A DNA stretch of 64,000 nucleotides from NCBI GenBank assembly GCA_963801055.1, contig CAWDDE010000001.1:930001-994000 (forward strand), in the 5' to 3' direction. Below, in pieces: positions 18,844 to 27,500 of this stretch. The DNA comes from DASUPK01 sp963801055. GTDB taxonomy: Bacteria; Actinomycetota; Thermoleophilia; Solirubrobacterales; 70-9. The notes below the pieces were generated by a model that worked only from the letters and a program-made list of their open reading frames with translations, had not been told where the DNA came from and did no database searches. The position numbers and the translations under genes are program-made. Numbering within the stretch: position 1 is the first letter of the stretch; every line of letters begins with the position of its first letter.

Positions 18844-18874
18844 GAACCGGGGCGCCCAATGAGCGCCCCGGTTC
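18844..18874 (-). terminator. Rho-independent terminator-like hairpin
   Basis: Perfect 12-bp stem GAACCGGGGCGC / GCGCCCCGGTTC (18844-18855 and 18863-18874) with a 7-nt loop. It lies 70 bp past the stop of the 18944 gene. The following T-run on the minus strand is weak (TTGTTCG). Confidence 0.6.
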
Positions 18875-18943
18875 CACAACCAGCTAATCGAGTCCGTTCT
18901 CCTATCTAGAGGCTGTTCGTATCGGTACCAGTGAAGCCGCACA

Positions 18944-19318
18944 TTAGGCCCGGGCATCCTGAGCTTGCTGCGGCAGGTCGCTGATCGGCCTCCCGTTGCC
19001 CTGGCCCGGGAACGGGTCGGGACAACTGGGGCCTCCGTTCGGGCCGTTGGGCGGACCATTCGGCTGGCCGTTCTGCAGCTGCCCGTTCGCGTCCTGCTTG
19101 TTGAAGCCGCACTTCTTGCCCTTTCGACCTTGGCTGGGTAGATCGGTGAGCTGCTTCTTCCGGACACCCTTCCCCTTCGCCTTGCATGGCTTGGAACTCC
19201 CGACGCCGCCGTTCGGCACGCCGCCTGGGTTGGCGAGCGAGCTCGCGATCGGGAAGGAAAGAGCCAGCGCCGAACCGGTCACCAGCACCGCGACCTGCCG
19301 CATCATCCGTGACTTCAT
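18944..19318 (-). CDS. Secreted Gly/Asn/Pro-rich small protein
   Basis: 124 residues. The signal peptide is MKSRMMRQVAVLVTGSALAL through FPIASSLANP, preceded by a GGAAGGTG ribosome binding site. The mature part is low-complexity: GKGVRKKQLTDLPSQGRKGK, then NGQLQNGQPNGPPNGPNGG, with three cysteines. No family recognised. A strong hairpin terminator follows downstream. Probably a real exported orphan. Confidence 0.55.
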   Translation of the reverse strand: MKSRMMRQVAVLVTGSALALSFPIASSLANPGGVPNGGVGSSKPCKAKGKGVRKKQLTDLPSQGRKGKKCGFNKQDANGQLQNGQPNGPPNGPNGGPSCPDPFPGQGNGRPISDLPQQAQDARA

Positions 19319-19563
19319 TTATCACCTTCCTGGCATCTTCTGGGTGTGCGCACAGTGACTCCTTAAGCGTCGAGCCCCGCCACGAGGTTACGCCCTCAGG
19401 TCAGACGCCGTCCCATAGAGGCAACCATTTGTGAGTAGGGAGCAGGTCAGCCCCGCCGCCGTTGTGGGCGTATCGAAAAAGACTGACTGACGCACCGACT
19501 GGCGCACCAGTGGCGCACGGAAGCCGCAAACCGCTTGACAATGCGGAATTGCTGGCCCTCGGA

Positions 19564-19962
19564 TTAGATGTGGTACATCCCCGCGCCGGCCTCCTCGGCC
19601 TCGCGGCGGGCGATGTCGGCTATCGAGGTCGAGCGAAAGGTGGACCTGAGGGCCTCCACCCCCTCCTCCCATATGCCGCCCGCCTCCTTGCCCTCCTGGC
19701 CGACGACGCCGTCGAGCGCCTGGACCACCTCGAGAACGTTGATCTGGTCGGCCGGGCGGGCGAGCGTGTAGCCACCCCTGGCGCCGCGGTGGCTGACCAG
19801 GATCCCGGCGCGCCGCAGCGTCGAGAAGAGCTGCTCGAGGAACTGCACCGGGATGCCTCGGCGCTCAGCGACCTGGCCGATCGGCATCGGGCTGTCGCCG
19901 GCGCGCGCCAGCTCGGCCAGCGCCACCACCGCATATCGTGACTTTGAGGTGACGGAGATCAC
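19564..19962 (-). CDS. Rrf2 family transcriptional regulator without cysteines
   Basis: 132 residues from GTG at 19962, with AAGGG just upstream. The winged-helix Rrf2 pattern is plain: SKSRYAVVALAELARAG, IGQVAERRGIPVQFLEQLF, LRRAGILVSHRGARGGYTLA, INVLEVVQALDG. The cysteine triad that holds an iron-sulfur cluster in IscR/NsrR is absent, and there is no cysteine at all. It is therefore likely a CymR-like or other cluster-free regulator; its targets are unknown. It is divergent from vanZ, 33 bp away. The longer frame to 20250 would cover the vanZ start and is rejected. Confidence 0.85.
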   Translation of the reverse strand: MISVTSKSRYAVVALAELARAGDSPMPIGQVAERRGIPVQFLEQLFSTLRRAGILVSHRGARGGYTLARPADQINVLEVVQALDGVVGQEGKEAGGIWEEGVEALRSTFRSTSIADIARREAEEAGAGMYHI

Positions 19963-19995
19963 GCCAACCCTTTTACCGGGCCGGGCGGCGTCGCG

Positions 19996-20424
19996 TTGAA
20001 TCCGCGCCACCGCGCCTTGGTGCGGGCGATCGCACCGATCGCGCTGATGGGCGTGATCTTCTTCCTCTCGGCGGAGCCGGCGGCCGGCCACCATCCGTGG
20101 TGGGAGGTCATCCTCCGGAAGCTCGGCCACGTCACCGGCTACGCCCTGCTCACCGGTCTCTGGTGGTGGGCACTGCGGGGGGTCGTCCGGAGGCCGCTTC
20201 TGATCGCCGTCTGCATCGCGCTCGCCTACGCCTGCATCGACGAGTACCACCAGACCTTCGTCCGCGGCAGGACCGGGACCCCGGTTGACGTCGGTGTCGA
20301 CGCGATCGGGATGGCGGTCGCGGCCTGGCTGATCAGCGCACGCCGACCCTTCCGCGGAGGCAGAGGGAGAGTCGACCCTGGAGGACGAGGAGCTTCTAGA
20401 TCCAGCCTGGCTCGGTCGCCATGA
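19996..20424 (+). CDS. VanZ-like membrane protein
   Basis: 142 residues, TTG start at 19996. Hydrophobic helices are at about residues 12-25, 44-60 and 67-80, with the VanZ signature LRKLGHVTGYALLTGLWWW and ACIDEYHQTFVRGRTGTPVD, then VDAIGMAVAAWLI. VanZ-like proteins are envelope proteins linked in other bacteria to low-level glycopeptide tolerance; their mechanism is not established. The last 30 residues are Arg/Gly rich and cytosolic. It is divergent from the Rrf2 gene, which may control it (inference). Confidence 0.85.
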   Translation: MNPRHRALVRAIAPIALMGVIFFLSAEPAAGHHPWWEVILRKLGHVTGYALLTGLWWWALRGVVRRPLLIAVCIALAYACIDEYHQTFVRGRTGTPVDVGVDAIGMAVAAWLISARRPFRGGRGRVDPGGRGASRSSLARSP

Positions 20425-20491
20425 GCAGAGCCTGGGCGCGATGAGGTGCTCCTCGGCACCCGCAAATCCATTCTCTAGCCCATACGTGGAA

Positions 20492-21886
20492 TCACGTGGG
20501 ACGGCCGTTGGCCGACTCCGCAGAAAGCCGCTCCACGGCGCGCTCGATCCTCTCTATGGAGCGGTCTTTGCCCAGGACAGCGAGCGATTCGAAGATCCCC
20601 GGCGAGACCGAGGTGCCCGTGATGGCGACCCGGATCGGCTGATAGAGCTGTCGCGGCTTGACGTCGTGCTCGGCGAGGATCCGGCCCAGCGCAGCCTCGA
20701 GCTCCGGAGGCTCGAACGACTCGGCCGCGCGCAGCGCCTCGAGGGCCTCGCTGAGCAGCGGGAGAGCGCCGTCCGTCATCACCTTGCTCCAGGCCTTCTC
20801 GTCGGTCTCCGGCTCCTCGAAGAGGAACTCGATCAGGGGCCAGACCTCGTCGAGCGTCTGGGCCTTCTCCTGGGCGATCGCGCAGGCGGCGCGGAGGCGC
20901 TCGTCGGGTTCCCGGCCGATCTGGCGCGCGACCGTCGCCGTGTACTCGTCGAGGTCCATCTCGCGCATGAAGCGGCCGTTCAACCAGCGCAGCTTCTGCT
21001 CGTCGAAGATCGCGCTCGAGCGACGGACCGCGGCGATGTCGAAGCGCTCGATCAACTCCTCGGTGCTCATGATGGTCGTGTCGTCCTGGGTCCCCCATCC
21101 CAGCAGGGCGAGGTAGTTCCGCACCGCGGCCGGCAGGTAGCCAGCGTCGCGCAGCTCCTGCACGCTGGCGGCGCCGTGGCGCTTGGAGAGCTTCTTGCCG
21201 TCCGGGCCGTGCAGGAGGGGGAGGTGCGCGTAGCGCGGCGGGGGCTCCCCCAGCGCCTCCATCACGAGCAGCTGCTTGGGCGTGTTGGAGAGGTGGTCGT
21301 CGCCGCGGATCACGTGCGTGATCCCCATATCGGCGTCGTCCACCGCGACGGCGAAGTTGTAGAGGACCGATCCATCGCCGCGAGCGATTACGAAGTCGTC
21401 GGAGCTCTCGTTCGGGAAGCGGACGTCTCCGCGGATTTCGTCGGCGACGACGGTGTCGCCGGAATCCGGGACCCTGAGCCGGACCGCCGCGCCCGGATCG
21501 TCCGAGGGCTCCCCGCGGTAGCCGCGATTGCCGTGCTCCTTCTTCCACGCGGCCACGTCCTCGCTGGTCGCGGAATCGCGGTAGGCCACGCCCGACTCGA
21601 GCAGCTGCTCGAGCGCCTCACGATGGCGATCGGCACGACCGGCCTGGCTCACCGGGCCCTCGTCCCAATCGAGTTCGAGCCACCGGAGCGCGTCCAGGAT
21701 CTGCTCGACGTTCTCCGGAGTCGAGCGCTCGCGGTCCGTGTCCTCGATCCGGAGCACCACCTCCCCCCCACGTCCCCGGGCGTAGAGCCAGTTGTACAGT
21801 GCCGTCCTCGCGCCCCCGATGTGCAGGGCGCCCGTCGGTGACGGGGCGAACCGGACGCGAACGGGGACTGATGGATCTGAGCTCAC
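20492..21886 (-). CDS. gltX: Glutamyl-tRNA synthetase
   Basis: Charges tRNA(Glu) and, with GatCAB in this genome, also tRNA(Gln). 464 residues from GTG at 21886. The class I signature is FAPSPTGALHIGGARTALYN (HIGG for HIGH) and the KMSKS-like loop is DGKKLSKRHGAASV. Other core motifs are RIEDTDRERS, YRGEPSDDPGAAVRLRVP and ITHVIRGDDHLSNT. A longer frame to 21982 would overlap nfo and is rejected. The start codon is one base from the divergent nfo start. Confidence 0.95.
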   Translation of the reverse strand: MSSDPSVPVRVRFAPSPTGALHIGGARTALYNWLYARGRGGEVVLRIEDTDRERSTPENVEQILDALRWLELDWDEGPVSQAGRADRHREALEQLLESGVAYRDSATSEDVAAWKKEHGNRGYRGEPSDDPGAAVRLRVPDSGDTVVADEIRGDVRFPNESSDDFVIARGDGSVLYNFAVAVDDADMGITHVIRGDDHLSNTPKQLLVMEALGEPPPRYAHLPLLHGPDGKKLSKRHGAASVQELRDAGYLPAAVRNYLALLGWGTQDDTTIMSTEELIERFDIAAVRRSSAIFDEQKLRWLNGRFMREMDLDEYTATVARQIGREPDERLRAACAIAQEKAQTLDEVWPLIEFLFEEPETDEKAWSKVMTDGALPLLSEALEALRAAESFEPPELEAALGRILAEHDVKPRQLYQPIRVAITGTSVSPGIFESLAVLGKDRSIERIERAVERLSAESANGRPT

Positions 21887-21887
21887 G

Positions 21888-22745
21888 ATGCTGATCGGCG
21901 CCCATGTTTCCACAGGGGGTGGCCTGTCCCGGGCCATCGAGCGCGCGGAGGAGATGCGCTGCGATGCGATCCAGATCTTCAACCAGAGCCCGCGGATGTG
22001 GCGCCCGACGCGCTACTCGGACGACGACTTCGCCGAGTTCCGTGAGACCGTGAAGGGCTCGCGGGTGAAGGTCGTCGCGATCCACATGATCTACCTGATC
22101 AACCCGGCCGCAAAGGACCGCGAAATGCAGAAGAAGAGCCTCGAGTCGCTCGCCCACGCGCTGCGGGTCGGCGACGGAATCGGCGCGCTTGGCGTCGTAG
22201 TCCACCCCGGTGCCCTCAAGGACGACACCCGGGCGAACGCGAAGAAGCGCGCGATCAAGCTGATCAAGGAGGCCCTCGCCCGCAGCGAGCGCTGCCCGAT
22301 CTTCTACGAGAACACCGCCGGCTCACCGCAGCTCCTGGGCCGGGACTTCGACGAGACGGCCGAGCTGATCGACAAGACGGGCGGGCCCAAGCGCCTCGGT
22401 CTCTGCATCGACTCCTGCCATCTCTACGCGACCGGGTACGACATCGCGACGCCCGAAGGGATGAAGACGATGGTCGACGAGATCGATGCCAAGGTCGGCC
22501 TCGAGCAGCTCAAGCTCCTCCACGTGAACGACGCGACCGACCCGCTCGGCTCGAACCGGGACCGCCATGCACCGATCGGCAAGGGCACTATCGGCCGAAA
22601 GGGCCTGCGGGCATTCCTCGGAGAGCGACGCATCCAGGGAGTCCCTGCGGTACTCGAGGGGCCCGGCATCGATGGACGCGCGCCCGACCGGAAGTCGGTG
22701 GAGCTCGTCCGGCGCCTCTGGCGGGAGGCGATCGGCAAGTCCTGA
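21888..22745 (+). CDS. nfo: Deoxyribonuclease IV (endonuclease IV), AP endonuclease
   Basis: Zn-dependent AP endonuclease of base excision repair. 285 residues from ATG at 21888. The TIM-barrel metal-binding motifs are LIGAHVSTGGGLSRAI (His), VVAIHMIYLINPA (His), LGVVVHPGAL (His), PIFYENTAGS (Glu), LGLCIDSCHLYATGYD (Asp, His) and LLHVNDATDPLGSNRDRH (His, Asp, His), ending AVLEGPG (Glu). All nine ligand positions look intact. The first codons encode the conserved IGAH strand, so no later start is possible. Confidence 0.94.
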   Translation: MLIGAHVSTGGGLSRAIERAEEMRCDAIQIFNQSPRMWRPTRYSDDDFAEFRETVKGSRVKVVAIHMIYLINPAAKDREMQKKSLESLAHALRVGDGIGALGVVVHPGALKDDTRANAKKRAIKLIKEALARSERCPIFYENTAGSPQLLGRDFDETAELIDKTGGPKRLGLCIDSCHLYATGYDIATPEGMKTMVDEIDAKVGLEQLKLLHVNDATDPLGSNRDRHAPIGKGTIGRKGLRAFLGERRIQGVPAVLEGPGIDGRAPDRKSVELVRRLWREAIGKS

Positions 22746-22781
22746 TCAGTCCTTGCAACTGTCGATCCGACGGTCCCTGCT

Positions 22782-23555
22782 CTAGGGCATCCAGCAGTAG
22801 AGGATGTAGATCGCGTAGGGGTCGTGCGCGATGGCCCTCGCGTAGTGCGTGACCGCGTCCACGTAGAGGCCCGACGGGTTGTAGGCGCGAAGCGCCATGC
22901 CGTAGCGCGGCGGGGCGCCGTTGTGGTGGAGCAGGTTGGCGGCGGCAAGGATCGCGTCGTGCGGGTCGTGGATGTCTCCCCCGTTCCCATAGATCCGCCA
23001 GGTCGAGGGGATGAACTGCATCGGACCCTGGGCGCCGGCAACGCTGTCGCTCTTCACTCGGCCGAACTTGGTTTCGACCAGGTGGATCGCAACCAGGTAG
23101 TGAATCTCGACGCCGTAACGGTCGTGCGCCTCGCCGTAGAAGCTCTCGAGGTCCGCAAGAGACGGCGGCAAACCGGTCTTCAACTCCCGCTGCGGGGTTC
23201 CCGCGGAGAGCCGCTGCAGGTCGCGCGCCGCGGCGGAGAGTTGGCGCATCTCGCGCGCCAGGCCGCCGGGCAGCATGGGGATCACGGCCGCGGCGGCGTT
23301 CGGATTTCGGGCGAGCCAGCGCGCCTGGTCCTCGACGAACTCGGCGCGGTCGATCACCTCCGCGGGCGGCTGGGTGGTGGGTGGATCGGCACCCGCACGC
23401 CATGAGTCGATCGCCGATCTCAGCGCCGCATCGTTCTCGGAGAGCTGCGATGCGTGGTCCTGACGCGATGGCGAAGACGAGGCCCCGCCGCAGCCGATCA
23501 GGCCGAGGGCAATCATCGCGGCTGCGACGAGGGCGCTCGTCGTCCGGGGACCCAT
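22782..23555 (-). CDS. Lytic murein transglycosylase-like lipoprotein
   Basis: 257 residues from ATG at 23555. The signal ends in the lipobox ALGLIGC. A linker and helical region are followed by a lysozyme-like domain: YGVEIHYLVAIHLVETKFGR (the catalytic Glu is in VETKFG), VAGAQGPMQFIPSTWRIYGN, GDIHDPHDAILAAANLLHHN, ALRAYNPSGLYVDAVTHYA. This is the MltB/SLT pattern, cleaving peptidoglycan glycan strands outside the membrane. The long frame to 24008 overlaps the 23619 gene and is not used. Confidence 0.82.
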   Translation of the reverse strand: MGPRTTSALVAAAMIALGLIGCGGASSSPSRQDHASQLSENDAALRSAIDSWRAGADPPTTQPPAEVIDRAEFVEDQARWLARNPNAAAAVIPMLPGGLAREMRQLSAAARDLQRLSAGTPQRELKTGLPPSLADLESFYGEAHDRYGVEIHYLVAIHLVETKFGRVKSDSVAGAQGPMQFIPSTWRIYGNGGDIHDPHDAILAAANLLHHNGAPPRYGMALRAYNPSGLYVDAVTHYARAIAHDPYAIYILYCWMP

Positions 23556-23618
23556 CGCCTGGACTGATACCGCCTCTCGCGCATACGATGCGCGTGTCAG
23601 TACCCGGGGAGAGGTGAG

Positions 23619-24059
23619 ATGACGACAAGCGACGGGCTGTATCTGCACATGACTCGGGTCCTGCCCGCTCCTCGCGAGGACGTCTACAGGGCGATGACCG
23701 ATCAGGAGGAGCTCGCGAAGTGGTGGGGTCCGAAGGGGTTCACCTCCCCGAGCGTAGATTTCGAACCGCGGGTGGGCGCCGACTACCGAATCGCGATGCA
23801 GCCTCCCGATGGGGATCTGTTTCACCTGTCGGGGGAGTTCAAGAAGGTCGACCCCCCAGAACGGCTGGCGTTCACGTTTCGGTGGGAACCTCCCGATCCG
23901 GACGATCGAGAGACGCTGGCCACGCTGACCCTCGAGGACCGAGGTGACGAGACCGAGGTGCAGTTCACCCAGGGAGAGTTCGCGACCGAGGAACGCCTCG
24001 CCATGCACACGGGCGGCTGGAGCGACAGCTTCGAGAAGCTCGAGCAGCTGCTGGCGTGA
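23619..24059 (+). CDS. SRPBCC family (AHSA1-like START domain) protein
   Basis: 146 residues with the AHSA1/CalC pattern: MTRVLPAPREDVYRAMTDQE, LAKWWGPKGFTSPSVDFEPR, FHLSGEFKKVDPPERLAFTF, LTLEDRGDETEVQFTQGEF, HTGGWSDSFEKLEQLL. The ATG at 23619 has GAGAGGTG close upstream. Members bind small hydrophobic ligands or act as co-regulators; nothing next to it gives the ligand. It is divergent from the transglycosylase gene and convergent with the next one. Confidence 0.85.
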   Translation: MTTSDGLYLHMTRVLPAPREDVYRAMTDQEELAKWWGPKGFTSPSVDFEPRVGADYRIAMQPPDGDLFHLSGEFKKVDPPERLAFTFRWEPPDPDDRETLATLTLEDRGDETEVQFTQGEFATEERLAMHTGGWSDSFEKLEQLLA

Positions 24060-24067
24060 TCGATCGC

Positions 24068-24472
24068 TCAGATCAGCGAGTTACGGAGGTCGAACGCGCG
24101 GATCGAGTCGGGATGGTCGTCCGGGGCGTCGAAGAAGCGGCGGTTGACGCACTCGTAAGCCGGGCCGTCTCCCTCGTAGGCGCGCTCGACGCTGAACTGG
24201 CAGTGGGGCAGCGGATCGCCGGTCATCTTGATCCCGCCGAAGCCCTCCCGCGTCCGCTCGGCCAATACGAACATGTCGAAGTCGATCTCCGCGCTGAAGA
24301 CCTTGTTCATGCAGCCCATGTAGCGGGCGCCGGTGCGCGCGTCCTCGTAGGTGTAGAGGTACTTGCACCCCATCTCGAGACAGCCGGCGGGGTTGACGAG
24401 CTTGTCGCAGAACGAGCGGCATTGGCGGCACTCGCCGGCCGTGCTGCGTTGTTGTTGGGTCTGCCCGGACAC
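24068..24472 (-). CDS. Cysteine-rich conserved hypothetical
   Basis: 134 residues with eight cysteines. Five lie near the N terminus (ECRQCRSFCDKL and AGCLEMGCKYLYTYED, about positions 15, 18, 22, 31, 36), followed by YMGCMNKVFSAEIDFDMF, PLPHCQFSVERAYEG and AYECVNRRFFDAPD. The grouping suggests zinc or Fe-S binding. No signal peptide or membrane segment. I know the look of this family only from related actinobacteria and can give no function. It lies convergent to the SRPBCC gene and downstream of dnaE. Confidence 0.65.
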   Translation of the reverse strand: MSGQTQQQRSTAGECRQCRSFCDKLVNPAGCLEMGCKYLYTYEDARTGARYMGCMNKVFSAEIDFDMFVLAERTREGFGGIKMTGDPLPHCQFSVERAYEGDGPAYECVNRRFFDAPDDHPDSIRAFDLRNSLI

Positions 24473-24578
24473 GAGCGTTCAGTCTAGGACGCGGGCACCG
24501 CGGGTTGGGGATCGCCAGGATGCAGCGGCCCTTGCGCAAAGTGGGGCAAGTCTGCTAGTGCCCCGGCGGCTGTCTCAT

Positions 24579-27500
24579 TCACGCCGCCGCGCGAGATCCG
24601 GCCCCGAGCAGGGCATCGAGCTCGGCGTCCAGGGCGGCCGAGGGACGTACGCGGTAGTCGCTCCCGAACCGCAGCCGGCGAGAACCCTGCCTGGTCTCCA
24701 TCTCGAGCAACACCTCTGAGTCCCCAGGGAAGTGCTCGAAGATCGCCTTCAGCTCCTCGATCAGGGAGGCGCCGAACCGGGCGGCGTCTATCTTGAGGAG
24801 GACGGGACCCAGGTCGCGGGCGGCGCGCGCCTTGGCCACTTCGTCCTCGCTCGGCCGGAAGACCTCGATCTCCTGCACGAGGAGCTTGGAGTCGCCCCGC
24901 TCCTTGTGATCGAGCCTGCCGCGGACGACCAGCACCGCGTCCACGACCACCTCGTCGCCCGCGTCGGCGAAGACCTGCCCCAGGATCAGCATCTCCACCT
25001 GGCCCTCGACGTCGTCGAGCGTGGCGAACATCATCGGGTCGCCGCGCTTCGTCCGGATCCGCTTGCACTCGGTGACGATTCCGCCGACGGTGACGATCGA
25101 CCCGTCGGCCTTGCTCTCGAGCCCGGACAGCGGGCAGTCCACCCTCGCGCGGAGCGCCTCCTTCACCTCGGCCAGGGGATGCGACGAAAGGTAGGTCCCG
25201 AGGGTCTCCTTCTCGAGGCGAAGCAGCTCGCGCTGGTCGAACTCCTCTGTCGCGATCGGGGCGTGATGGGAGCGGGTCGGGCCGGCCTCCTCGGCGCCGC
25301 CGCCGAGGTCGAAGATCGAGGACTGCCCCATGCGCGAGTCCTCCTGGGAGCGCTGGCCGAAGGCCGTGGCCGCCGGCAGCGCCTCGAGCATGCCGCGGCG
25401 GGGCGCGCCGGTCGAGTCGAGGGCCCCGCACTTGACCAGGCACTCGACCGCGCGCTTGTTGACCGCGCGGGTGTCGACGCGCTCGCAGAAGTCCCAGATC
25501 GAGCCGAACTCGTCGCCCTCGGCGCGAGCATCGAGGATCGCTTGGACCGCCACGTGGCCGACGTTCTTCACCGCATCGAGCCCGAAGCGGATGCTGTTGC
25601 CCGAGACGACGAAGCCGTGGTCGGAGGTATTGACGTCCGGGGGCAACACATCGATCCCCATCTCGTCGCAGCGATTGACGAAGAACGGGACCTTGTCCTT
25701 GGTCGACATGACCGTCGAGATCAGCGCAGCCATGTACTCGGCCGCGTAGTTGGCGCGCAGCCAAGCGGTTCGGTAGGCGATCAGCGCGTAGCAGGCGGCG
25801 TGCGAGCGGTTGAAGGAGTAGTCGGCCGCCGCCTCCATCAGCGACCAGAGGTCCTGGGCGACGCGGCGGTCGGTGTTGGACGCGCTGAGGCCTTCCAGGA
25901 ACTTGTCCTTCATGGTGGCCATCAGATCGCGCTTCTTCTTGCCGACCGCCTTGCGCAGATCGTCGGCCTCTGCCGGGGTGAACCCGGCCATCTGCTTGGC
26001 GATCTCCATGAGCTGCTCCTGGTAGATCACGCAGCCATAGGTGGACTCGGTGATCGGGCGCAGCCGCGGATCGCGGTAGCCGACCGACGAGGGTTCCCGC
26101 TTGCCGCGGGCGTAGTCGCCGATGTAGCGCATGGCGCCGGGGCGGTAGAGCGCGACCAAGGCGACCAGGTCCTGGAAGTCGGTCGGGCGGACAGTCCGAA
26201 GCGCGTCGCGCATTCCGTCGGACTCGAACTGGAAGACCCCGATCGAGTCCCCGCGAGCGAGCATCTCGTAGGTCCTGGCGTCGTCGAGCGTGATGTCCTT
26301 GATGTCGATCCGCTCGCCGCGGGAGCGCTCGATGATCGCGACCGCGTCTTCGATCACGTCGAGGTTCCGGAGGCCGAGAAAATCCATCTTGAGGAGGCCG
26401 ATCTCCTCGATCGGGCCCATCGAATACTGGGTGACCGTCTTGTAGGCGCGCTCGGCCTTCCCGTTCCCGTTCCCGTTGCCATTGGTCGCGCCGCGGTCCT
26501 CGGCGAGCTGCAACGGGACGATCTCCTGCAGCGGCCGGTCGGCGATCACCACGGCCGCCGCGTGAATCGAGTGATTGCGGACGATCCCCTCGAGGCCTTG
26601 GGCGGTGTCGAGAATCCGGCGCGCGTCCGGGTCGGAGTCGTAGGTCCGCTTCAGCTCTTCGCCCGGCTTCAGGCATTCCTCGAAGCTGGGGTTGCGACCG
26701 AGGATCGGCTCCGGTATCTGCTTGGCGAGCCGGTCTCCGCTCGCGTAGTCGTAGCCGAGCACCCGGGCGGCGTCGCGGGTCGCCGCTCGCGGCGCCATCT
26801 TGCCGAACGTGATGATCTGCGCGACGCACTCGCGGCCGTACTTGTCGGCGACGTAGCGGATCACCTGCTCGCGCCCGCGGACCGAGAAGTCGATGTCGAT
26901 GTCGGGCATCGACTTCCGACCCGGGTTGAGGAAGCGCTCGAAGAGCAGGTCGTTGGCGAGTGGATCTATGTCGGTGATCTCCAGGGCGTAGGCGACGATC
27001 GAGCCGGCGGCCGACCCGCGGCCCGGCCCCACGGCGATCCCCTTTTCCTTCGCGTAACTGACGAAGTCCCAGACGATCAGGAAGTAGGACTCGAAGCCCA
27101 TATTCGAGATCACGTCGAGCTCGAAGTCGAGGCGCTCCAAGGCTGCTCCGGGTGTCGGATCACCGTAACGGTGCAGCAGTCCCTTCTTTGCGAGGTCCCG
27201 CAGCATCTCTCCGGGCTCGGTGCCCTCGGGGGTCGGAAAACGCGGCAGCAGCAGCTGCCCGAGCTGCATCTCGACGTCGCAGCGCTCGGCGATCTCGAGC
27301 GTGCTGGCCACCGCCTCCGGCATGTCCGAGAAGGATTCCGCCATCTCGTCGGGGCTCTTCAGATAGAACTCGTTGGTGTCGAAGCGGAGCTTCGGCTGCT
27401 CGATCGTCGACTTCGTCTGCACGCAGAGCAGCGCCGCGTGGCTGTCGTAGTCCTCGCGGCGCAGGTAGTGGACGTCTGCGGTTGCCACCAGCGGCCGGCC

